A stretch of 5,229 nt of DNA from Pseudomonadota bacterium. GTDB lineage: Bacteria > Pseudomonadota > Alphaproteobacteria > Rhizobiales > Xanthobacteraceae. A model generated the notes under the pieces. That model was not told where the DNA came from, made no database searches, and was given only the letters and a program-made list of their open reading frames with translations. A program made the translations under genes and the position numbers. Within the stretch, counting starts at the first letter, position 1. Every line of letters begins with the position of its first letter. This document shows, one piece after another, positions 1-4,726 of the stretch. The stretch lies in contig JAEVZN010000529.1 in the NCBI GenBank assembly GCA_023392205.1, positions 1-5,229 of the forward strand, given 5' to 3'.

Positions 1-2
1 GT

Positions 3-689
3 CCAGATGGTGCCGTCGCATGGTCCGCGGGCAAGACGGCATATGTGAAAGCGCGCAAGGGCGATGCGCGTGTGCTCGACCTTCCGTCCACCGCCGGCGG
101 CCTGTGTTTTGCGCCGAAGGGTTTCCGTCTTGCCATCGCGCATTATGGCGGCGCGACATTCTGGTTTCCGAATGTGCAGGCGGCACCGGAAGTGCTGGAA
201 TGGAAGGGCTCGCATCTCGGCGTCACGGTCAGCCCGGACGGACGCTTTCTCGTGACCACCATGCAGGAGCCGATGCTGCATGGCTGGCGTCTCGCGGACG
301 GCAAGCATATGCGCATGTCCGGATATGCCTCGCGCGTGCGCTCCTATGCCTGGACCGCGGACGGAGATTACCTCGCGACCGGTGGCTCCGATCAGCTCAT
401 ACTCTGGCCGTTTTCCGGCAAGGACGGGCCGATGGGGAAACAGCCGAAGCTGCTTGCGCCGCACGGGCGCAAGGTCGCTATCGTCGCCTGTCATCCGAGG
501 CAACCCGTAGTGGCCGCAGGCTATGAGGACGGGATGATCCTCGTGGTTCGTCTGGAAGACGGCGCCGAAGTGCTCGCACATGCGGCCGATCTGGATACAC
601 CGGTCACGGCGCTGGCCTGGAGCGCTGATGGCAATCAGCTTGCATTCGCCTGCGATGACCGCGTGGCAGGCATCGTCGATCTGAAATGA
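3..689 (+). CDS. WD40-like beta-propeller protein, C-terminal part (5' end outside window)
   Basis: The frame is open from the first bases: codons read PDGAVAWSAGKTAYV before the first internal GTG at 45. The gene therefore begins upstream, and 228 residues plus a TGA stop are visible. The protein shows recurring WD40-type strand patterns: SPDGRFLVTT, then WTADGDYLATGGSDQLILW about 40 residues later, then WSADGNQLAFACDDRVAGIVDL at the end. Each has the hydrophobic-S/T-A/P-DG turn followed by a beta strand, although the classical Trp-Asp ends are degenerate (LILWPF, GIVDLK). No signal peptide or membrane segment is seen in the visible part. WD40 propellers usually serve as binding scaffolds, and no catalytic residues are expected. 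The partner and role are unknown from this window. It is convergent with hss, so a shared function is not implied. The propeller assignment is fairly safe; the exact blade count is not. Confidence 0.85.
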   Translation, partial: PDGAVAWSAGKTAYVKARKGDARVLDLPSTAGGLCFAPKGFRLAIAHYGGATFWFPNVQAAPEVLEWKGSHLGVTVSPDGRFLVTTMQEPMLHGWRLADGKHMRMSGYASRVRSYAWTADGDYLATGGSDQLILWPFSGKDGPMGKQPKLLAPHGRKVAIVACHPRQPVVAAGYEDGMILVVRLEDGAEVLAHAADLDTPVTALAWSADGNQLAFACDDRVAGIVDLK

Positions 690-700
690 GCCGGGTCGTT

Positions 701-726
701 CCCCCTCCGGGCGCTACGGAGAGGGG
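701..726. terminator. Hairpin between convergent WD40 gene and hss, possible bidirectional terminator
   Basis: CCCC (701-704) plus CTCCG (705-709) pair with CGGAG (717-721) plus GGGG (723-726). This gives nine base pairs with a single bulged A at 722 and a 7-nt loop. It starts 11 bases after the stop of the plus-strand gene and lies 9 bases past the hss stop on the other strand. No good T-run follows on either strand, so it may be only a weak or Rho-assisted terminator. Confidence 0.5.
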
Positions 727-735
727 GATGATGCG

Positions 736-2166
736 TCAGCGCACCAGCACGTTGCGGAATTGCCAGGGGTCGCTCTCGTCGATGTCTTCGGGGAATAACC
801 CCGGACGATTTTCGAGCGGCGTCCAGTCGGTGTAATAGCCGTTGACCGGACCAAGATAGGGTAACTGGATTTCAAGGCAGCGCTCGTAATCCATCTCTTC
901 GGCCTCGACGATGCCGGCTTGCGGATTTTCCAGTGCCCACACCATGCCGGCGAGGATCGCCGAGGTCACCTGCAAGCCCGTGGCGTTCTGATACGGCGCC
1001 AGCGTGCGGGTTTCCTCCAGCGACAATTGCGAGCCGAACCAATAGGCGTTCCTGGCGTGGCCATAGAGCAGCACGCCGAGTTCGTCGACACCGTCCGTGA
1101 GTTCGTCCTCATCGAGCACATGCAATTTGTCCTGGATCTTGCCGCCGCTGCCGAACAGCTCATGCCATGAGAGCACCGCATCGTCGGCAGGATGATAGGC
1201 ATAATGGCAGGTCGGGCGGTACACCGCCTTGCCGTCCTCGAACACGGTGAAATAGTCGGCGATCGAAATCGATTCATTATGCGTGACGAGAAAGCCGTAT
1301 TGCGGCCCCGGCGTCGGACACCAGGTGCGAACGCGCGTATCTGCGCCCGGCCGCATCAGATAGATCGCAGGAGCTTTCGGATCGGAATGCTGCCGCGCGA
1401 AGTCGGGCATCCACTTCTCATGCGTGCCCCACCCGAGTTCGGCCGGCTGCAGGCCTTCCGAAATAAAGCCTTCAACTGACCAGGTGTTGAGAAAGACATT
1501 GCGCGGCTTCGGCGATTTGGTTCGTTGCGTATCGCGTTCGGCGATGTGTATCCCCTTGACGCCGGCGTGCCGCATCAGGCTTGCCCATTCCTCGCGAGTC
1601 GTCGGGTCGGGGACGTTGAGATTGAGGTCGCGTGCGAGATTGAGTGTCGCCTGCTTGACAAAGAACGACACCATGCCGGGATTGGCCCCGCAGGTGGAGA
1701 CAGCCGTCGGGCCTCCCGGGTTCTTGCGCTTCGCAGCCAGCGTCATCTCGCGCAAGGCGTAATTCGAGCGCTCGGCCGGGCCTTTCGATTTGTCGAAATA
1801 GAATCCGAGCCATGGCTCGTTGACGGTGTCGATGTAAAGCGCACCCAGCGAGCGGCACAATTCCATGATGTCGACCGAACTCGTATCGACCGAGAGATTG
1901 ACGCAGAAGCCCTGGCCGCCGCCATTGGTGAGCAGCGGGGTCAGCAAGTCCTTGTAGTTCTCGCGCGTCACATGCTTCTGGATGAACGGGATGCCGCGCT
2001 CGTCCGCGATCCACTTGTTGAGCGGATCGGGATCGATGATCACCATGCGGGACTTGTCATATTCGAAATGCCGCTCGATCAGCGGCAGCGTGCCGCGCCC
2101 GATCGAGCCAAATCCGATTATGACAATGGGACCGTCGATTTTGCCATATACGGGCCAGTCGGTCAT
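736..2166 (-). CDS. hss: Homospermidine synthase (EC 2.5.1.44)
   Basis: This cytosolic NAD-dependent enzyme makes sym-homospermidine from two putrescines (or putrescine plus spermidine), releasing ammonia or diaminopropane. The 476 residues match the usual bacterial length of about 477. The N-terminal Rossmann fold shows IVIIGFGSIGRG at 14-25 (G18-x-G20-x-x-G23), with D45 placed to bind the NAD ribose. Residues I recall as active-site positions in the Blastochloris viridis enzyme structure all occur at the same numbers here: D94, E117 (in VNEPW), N162 (CGANPG), W229, E237 and H296 (THNES). The ATG at 2166 is preceded by GGAG (2176-2179) with a 9-nt spacer, supporting this start. It lies downstream of odc and a GNAT gene on the same strand, so its substrate putrescine is made by a neighbour. 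A strong terminator lies immediately upstream, so it may have its own promoter. No truncation or missing key residue was seen. Confidence 0.97.
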   Translation of the reverse strand: MTDWPVYGKIDGPIVIIGFGSIGRGTLPLIERHFEYDKSRMVIIDPDPLNKWIADERGIPFIQKHVTRENYKDLLTPLLTNGGGQGFCVNLSVDTSSVDIMELCRSLGALYIDTVNEPWLGFYFDKSKGPAERSNYALREMTLAAKRKNPGGPTAVSTCGANPGMVSFFVKQATLNLARDLNLNVPDPTTREEWASLMRHAGVKGIHIAERDTQRTKSPKPRNVFLNTWSVEGFISEGLQPAELGWGTHEKWMPDFARQHSDPKAPAIYLMRPGADTRVRTWCPTPGPQYGFLVTHNESISIADYFTVFEDGKAVYRPTCHYAYHPADDAVLSWHELFGSGGKIQDKLHVLDEDELTDGVDELGVLLYGHARNAYWFGSQLSLEETRTLAPYQNATGLQVTSAILAGMVWALENPQAGIVEAEEMDYERCLEIQLPYLGPVNGYYTDWTPLENRPGLFPEDIDESDPWQFRNVLVR

Positions 2167-2182
2167 CTCGCGTCACTCCAGT

Positions 2183-2234
2183 CAGAAAATGAAAATAGAA
2201 TGGGCGGGCATCGCGCCTCTGCGATACCCGCCCA
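2183..2234 (-). terminator. Intrinsic terminator after the acetyltransferase gene
   Basis: On the minus strand a 14-bp stem with one U-G wobble (arms 2234-2221 and 2214-2201) closes a 6-nt loop (2220-2215, AGAGGC). It is followed by a U-rich run, UUCUAUUUUCAUUUUC, over 2200-2185. The stem begins 16 nt after the GNAT stop codon. This is the clearest Rho-independent terminator in the window. It ends only 34 nt before the hss start codon, so it could also act as an attenuator for read-through into hss. Confidence 0.85.
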
Positions 2235-2249
2235 GGTCAAACGACGCAA
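2221..2249 (-). promoter_or_regulatory. Candidate hss promoter overlapping the upstream terminator
   Basis: Minus-strand TTGCGT (2249-2244) and TATCGC (2226-2221) are separated by 17 nt. The -10 half would lie in the 5' arm of the terminator stem. Initiation near 2214 would give a leader of about 48 nt lacking the 5' arm, which removes the terminator from that transcript. The match to consensus is weak; it is proposed mainly because hss has almost no other upstream space. Confidence 0.22.
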
Positions 2250-2250
2250 A

Positions 2251-2823
2251 TCAGGCTGCGCGCGGTGTCGGGCTTTTGGCAGCCCTGCTGGTCGTAGCGC
2301 CCGCAATACCCAATGCGGGCTTCGGAGCCATGCGGCCGGTGGCGGCGATCACGCCCTGCGCTGCGTCGAGCGCGCCGGCGTTAAGTTCAAGCGCAAGCAG
2401 CCTGTCCTGCCGGTAGGGCCCCGGCATCGACAGCGATGCGGTCTTCTCCGCAGAGAATCCGAAGCGGCCGTAATAGGGCGCATCGCCGACGAGCAGGATC
2501 GCGCCGTGGCCGCGCATGCGCGCGGTTGCGATGGCCTGCTGCATCAGCTTCGCCCCGATTCCCTTGTTCTGATGCAGGGGCGACACCGCCAGCGGGCCGA
2601 GCATGAGCGCGCGGCAGCCGGGACCGGCCGACACGTCCCACAGGCGCACGGTGCCGACGATGGCGCCGCGTTCGCTCGCCACGAAGGCCAGTCCATGGGC
2701 AGGTAGCCGATCCTCCCGCAAGCGCGCGGAGCACTTGGTGAAACGGGCCGGGCCGTAGGCGCGGTCGAGCAATTGCTCGCGCGCCGCCGCATCGGTTTTC
2801 CGCTCCTGGCGAATGGCGATCAT
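2251..2823 (-). CDS. GNAT-family N-acetyltransferase (YhbS/COG3153-like)
   Basis: The predicted enzyme moves an acetyl group from acetyl-CoA to an unknown amine. The 190 residues carry the GNAT core: a strand and turn at 45-60 (LAFVASERGAIVGTVRL), then motif A, LGPLAVSPLHQNKGIGAKLM at about 75-94, with the Q85-N-K-G-I-G90 pyrophosphate-binding loop. A downstream segment GDAPYYGRFGF at 113-123 is typical of the YhbS group. The last 25 or so residues are rich in Ala, Pro and Lys and look disordered. An in-frame TTG at 2829 would add two residues, but the strong GGAAGGAG (2831-2838) sits 7 nt before the ATG at 2823 and only 1 nt before the TTG, so the ATG is preferred. It lies between odc and hss on the same strand, which hints at a polyamine substrate such as putrescine or homospermidine. 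That is context only: no known substrate motif is visible, and YhbS-type enzymes are diverse. Confidence 0.9.
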   Translation of the reverse strand: MIAIRQERKTDAAAREQLLDRAYGPARFTKCSARLREDRLPAHGLAFVASERGAIVGTVRLWDVSAGPGCRALMLGPLAVSPLHQNKGIGAKLMQQAIATARMRGHGAILLVGDAPYYGRFGFSAEKTASLSMPGPYRQDRLLALELNAGALDAAQGVIAATGRMAPKPALGIAGATTSRAAKSPTPRAA

Positions 2824-2830
2824 GGCCAAA

Positions 2831-2838
2831 CTCCTTCC
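2831..2838 (-). promoter_or_regulatory. Strong Shine-Dalgarno that fixes the acetyltransferase start
   Basis: Minus-strand GGAAGGAG is a near-ideal ribosome binding site 7 nt ahead of the ATG at 2823. It would be only 1 nt from the alternative TTG at 2829, which argues against that longer start. Confidence 0.75.
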
Positions 2839-2840
2839 AA

Positions 2841-2861
2841 GGCTCCGCGCGCCGCGGAACC
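2841..2861 (-). other. Hairpin just upstream of the acetyltransferase ribosome binding site
   Basis: The minus-strand arms GGUUCCGCG (2861-2853) and CGCGGAGCC (2849-2841) form nine pairs, one a U-G wobble, around a 3-nt loop. The hairpin ends 2 nt before the Shine-Dalgarno. It could be a 5' UTR stabiliser, a processing point, or a remnant of a terminator. No T-run follows it, so termination is not favoured. Confidence 0.4.
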
Positions 2862-2886
2862 GCTACAGTCCTGAATGTGAGGGAAG

Positions 2887-2913
2887 GGGAGCCGGCCGCA
2901 CCGGCCGACTCCC
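2887..2913 (-). terminator. odc: Probable odc terminator hairpin
   Basis: On the minus strand GGGAGUCGGCCG (2913-2902) pairs with CGGCCGGCUCCC (2898-2887), 12 bp including one U-G wobble, around a 3-nt loop. The sequence after it (CTTCCCTCACATTC) is pyrimidine-rich but not a clean T-run. It lies 60 nt beyond the odc stop, past the tandem palindromes. It probably reduces rather than abolishes read-through into the acetyltransferase gene. Confidence 0.6.
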
Positions 2914-2920
2914 GTCGTTG

Positions 2921-2981
2921 TCAGATGTCACCTGATCGCGGAGCGATCAGATGTGGCCCGATCGCGGAGCGATCAGATGTG
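2921..2981. repeat. 26-bp tandem palindromic repeat overlapping the odc stop codon
   Basis: TCAGATGT recurs at 2921, 2947 and 2973, exactly 26 bp apart. The last two units also share the preceding GATCGC-GGA-GCGATC palindrome, so 22 bases are identical between 2934-2955 and 2960-2981. Each full unit folds as a 6-7 bp stem with a GGA loop (2933-2949 and 2960-2974). The right-hand copy contains the odc stop codon (2973-2975) and the final two sense codons, so the array seems to have grown by duplication of the gene's 3' end. Two tandem hairpins at a 3' end may protect mRNA from exonucleases; that role is inferred. Confidence 0.85.
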
Positions 2982-4103
2982 AATCGTCTTCAGCGGCGGG
3001 AAACCGTTGAAGGCCACTGCCGAGTAGGTCGACGTGTAGGCGCCGGTCCCTTCGATCAGCAGCTTGTCACCGATCTCAAGAGAGACCGGCAGCGGGTAGG
3101 GCTGCTTTTCGTACAGCACGTCGGCCGAGTCACAGGTCGGGCCTGCGAGAATGCACGGCGTCATCTCGGCGCCGTCGCGCGGCGTCTTGATCGGGTAGCG
3201 GATCGACTCGTCCATCGTCTCGGCGAGACCGCCGAACTTGCCGATGTCGAGATAGACCCAGCGCACGTCGTCTTCCTCGCTCTTCTTGGAGACGAGGACG
3301 ACTTCGGTCTCGATCACGCCCGCATTGCCGACCATGCCGCGTCCCGGCTCGATGATGGTCTCCGGGATCCGGTTGCCGAAATGCTTGCGCAAGGCCCGGA
3401 AGATGGCCGAGCCGTAGGTGCGGACCGTCGGCACGTTCTTCAGGTACTTGGTCGGGAAGCCGCCGCCGAGATTGACCATCGACAGGTTGATCCCGCGCTC
3501 GCCGCATTCACGGAACACCGCAGCCGCCTGCGCGAGCGCACGGTCCCAGGCATGCTGGTTGCGCTGCTGCGAACCGACATGGAACGAGACGCCATAGGCT
3601 TCCAGGCCGAGCCGGTGCGCGTGCTCAAGCACGTCCGCGGCCATTGCAGGCTCGCAGCCGAACTTGCGCGAGAGCGGCCATTCGGCGCCCGCGCCGTCGC
3701 ACAGGATGCGGCAAAATACCTTTGCCGCAGGCGCAGCGCGCGCCACCTTCTCGACCTCGGCCTTGCAGTCGACCGCAAACAGGCGGATGCCCAGCGCGAA
3801 GGCGCGTGCAATGTCGCGCTCCTTCTTGATGGTGTTGCCATAGGAGATGCGATCGGCCGACGCACCGGCCGCGAGCGCCATCTCGATCTCGGCGACCGAG
3901 GCGGTGTCGAAGCAGGAGCCCAGCGAGGCAAGCAAGGACAGCACTTCCGGCGCCGGGTTTGCCTTCACGGCATAGAACACACGGCTGTCGGGCAGCGCCT
4001 TAGCAAAAGTGTTGTAGTTCTCGCGCACGACGTCGAGATCGACCACCAGCACGGGCCCATCGTCGGCGCGGTTGCGAAGAAATTCGCGAATACGGTCGGT
4101 CAT
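2973..4103 (-). CDS. odc: Ornithine decarboxylase, PLP fold type III (possibly lysine/ornithine)
   Basis: The enzyme decarboxylates L-ornithine to putrescine, the first step to homospermidine made by Hss nearby. The 376 residues fit the short bacterial members of the eukaryotic-type (alanine-racemase-fold) family. PLP and catalytic sites are intact: the Schiff-base lysine K47 in YAVKANP, H175 in SFHVGSQ, the phosphate loop GGGFP at 212-216, EPGRGMVG at 252-259, catalytic C324-D325 in GPTCDSADVL, and Y356 in EGTGAY. The segment YLDIGKFGGLAETMDE at about 284-299 resembles lysine/ornithine decarboxylases as well as strict ODCs, so lysine use (to cadaverine) cannot be excluded. An in-frame TTG at 4115 would add MGKT, but it overlaps the likely ribosome binding site GGGGAAG (4113-4107), so the ATG at 4103 is preferred. 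A long structured leader upstream suggests post-transcriptional control by polyamine or ornithine. Confidence 0.95.
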   Translation of the reverse strand: MTDRIREFLRNRADDGPVLVVDLDVVRENYNTFAKALPDSRVFYAVKANPAPEVLSLLASLGSCFDTASVAEIEMALAAGASADRISYGNTIKKERDIARAFALGIRLFAVDCKAEVEKVARAAPAAKVFCRILCDGAGAEWPLSRKFGCEPAMAADVLEHAHRLGLEAYGVSFHVGSQQRNQHAWDRALAQAAAVFRECGERGINLSMVNLGGGFPTKYLKNVPTVRTYGSAIFRALRKHFGNRIPETIIEPGRGMVGNAGVIETEVVLVSKKSEEDDVRWVYLDIGKFGGLAETMDESIRYPIKTPRDGAEMTPCILAGPTCDSADVLYEKQPYPLPVSLEIGDKLLIEGTGAYTSTYSAVAFNGFPPLKTIHI

Positions 4104-4104
4104 C

Positions 4105-4113
4105 GTCTTCCCC
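4105..4113 (-). promoter_or_regulatory. odc: odc ribosome binding site, potentially maskable
   Basis: Minus-strand GGGGAAGAC lies just before the ATG at 4103 and is the only purine-rich Shine-Dalgarno candidate. It supports the ATG over the TTG at 4115, whose last base overlaps it. It can pair with GUCUCCCC at 4249-4242 in the same leader (8 bp with one bulged A). Confidence 0.55.
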
Positions 4114-4121
4114 AAAACAGC

Positions 4122-4223
4122 TTATGGACGCGCGAACTCGCGCATCCGAGTGAGTGTCAGACGGCGATCCCGCGCAGTCGTGCGATGGAGGACACGACAA
4201 GCGCAAAGCTCGACATCGGACAT
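4122..4223 (-). CDS. Candidate 33-codon upstream ORF (leader peptide) of odc
   Basis: An ATG at 4223 opens a 33-residue frame ending at TAA (4124-4122), 18 nt before the odc ATG. The peptide begins MSDVELCACR and ends TRMREFARP, with eight arginines. The stop codon lies in a GTCCATAAGC motif that also occurs 180 bp upstream. The start codon is part of a potential CAUUGC/GCAAUG stem (4271-4266 with 4226-4221), and there is no clear Shine-Dalgarno. Enterobacterial speF is controlled by an ornithine-sensing leader peptide (SpeFL), and both peptides carry an RTT and a later FA-x-R or FAR, but the spacing differs and homology is not supported. Frames of this length arise easily by chance in GC-rich DNA, so this is a hypothesis. 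Confidence 0.25.
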   Translation of the reverse strand: MSDVELCACRVLHRTTARDRRLTLTRMREFARP

Positions 4224-4526
4224 TGCTGCCGTGGATTGGAAGGGGAGACCCCGTCCGCACACCTGGCAATGATGGACAAGCCCTTTCGGAACCAGACCGG
4301 CTTATGGACAGCCGGCGATAGCCAAAAAAGCCCGCTCCGTCGTTGCTTTAAGTCGCGTCCTCAGCGGAGAACTGAGTTCGCCGGTTTCGCCTCCGGCTGC
4401 CGGTCTGATTTTCTTGGAGAGACACTCCGTAGAGAATTTTGTCTCTCCAGGCGGCTGGCGGGCCTCTTGTCCCGCTACCTACCGACCGACACGCGACCAC
4501 AGGCACGTGCGAAATTGGGCAACAGC

Positions 4527-4557
4527 GCAAATAGGGTATTTGCCCCCGCTTCGCAAG
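4527..4557 (-). promoter_or_regulatory. Candidate odc promoter with palindromic operator over the -10
   Basis: On the minus strand CTTGCG (4557-4552) and CTATTT (4534-4529) are 17 nt apart, similar to the alphaproteobacterial CTTGAC-N17-CTATAT pattern. The -10 lies within a perfect dyad, GCAAATA-GGG-TATTTGC (plus strand, 4527-4543), an AT-rich 17-bp palindrome in GC-rich surroundings. This looks like a binding site for a dimeric regulator placed to block polymerase. A start near 4522 would give a leader of about 420 nt. A second small dyad, AGCAC-TATGC-GTGCT (4556-4570), overlaps the -35. Confidence 0.4.
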
Positions 4558-4618
4558 CACTATGCGTGCTGGCGGGCCAAAAAACTTCAGAGATTACGGG
4601 GATGTTAATATCCGACCG

Positions 4619-4643
4619 CGCTTGCGCAGCGCCGACGCAAGCG
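4619..4643 (-). terminator. Inverted repeat downstream of the right-hand propeller gene, weak terminator candidate
   Basis: CGCTTGCG (4619-4626) and CGCAAGCG (4636-4643) form a perfect 8-bp stem with a 9-nt loop, about 84 nt past the stop at 4727. A longer-loop CTCGCG/CGCGAG pair (4660-4665 with 4682-4687) lies between them. No T-run follows on the minus strand. Apart from these repeats I see nothing coding in 4571-4726. Confidence 0.35.
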
Positions 4644-4726
4644 TGGCTTTGCAGCGGCGCTCGCGCGACTGCCCGCGCGCCCGCGAGATCGTGAACGCCT
4701 GTGCGAATCCATTCCGCGCGTGCGCC

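Larger units (their letters stand above)
4104..4522 (-). promoter_or_regulatory. Long structured 5' leader of odc (candidate speF-type leader RNA)
   Basis: This stretch has no conventional gene but is rich in minus-strand RNA structure. In transcript order: GCGGG/CCCGC around an 8-nt loop near 4475-4458; GGAGAGAC (4448-4441) with GUCUCUCC (4423-4416) enclosing a small CUC-UACG-GAG hairpin with a UNCG-type tetraloop; CAGACCGGC (4407-4399) with GCCGGUCUG (4301-4293), a perfect 9-bp long-range stem enclosing hairpins at 4397-4380 and 4376-4360 and a U6 run (4329-4324). A local hairpin CCGGCU/AGCCGG (4315-4310 with 4302-4297) competes for the 3' arm. A further 10-bp hairpin (4147-4126) sits just before the odc ribosome binding site. 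Comparative work on alphaproteobacteria described a speF leader motif upstream of ornithine decarboxylase genes. Position and length fit, but I cannot confirm membership by eye. Confidence 0.55.

Noticed and set aside
20..526. 168-codon frame overlapping the WD40 gene
   Set aside because: It is Arg/Ala-rich out-of-frame translation of the propeller gene, whose own frame shows repeated SPDG/ADG strand motifs.
1525..2706. 393-codon plus-strand frame spanning hss and the acetyltransferase
   Set aside because: It is antisense to two well-recognised enzymes, crosses their intergenic terminator and has no recognisable motif.
4122..4223. Homology of the leader peptide to enterobacterial SpeFL
   Set aside because: Shared RTT and FA-x-R or FAR residues have different spacing, and the SpeFL C-terminal Phe-rich sensor is absent, so the likeness may be chance.
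4324..4349. AAAGC/GCUUU hairpin before the U6 run as an intrinsic terminator inside the leader
   Set aside because: The stem is only 5 bp, includes part of the U-run and has a 13-nt loop. A longer-range GCCCGC/GCGGGC pairing is possible but over 130 nt away. Premature termination is not supported as a feature.
4348..4560. 70-codon minus-strand frame in the odc leader
   Set aside because: Its composition is unremarkable, there is no good ribosome binding site, and it crosses the leader stems and the candidate promoter, so structure explains the region better.
2877..4694. 605-codon open frame on the plus strand, antisense to odc and its leader
   Set aside because: It is a shadow of the codon bias of odc: Arg-, Ala- and Asp-rich without domains, and opposite a gene with intact catalytic motifs. 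It also runs through the structured leader.
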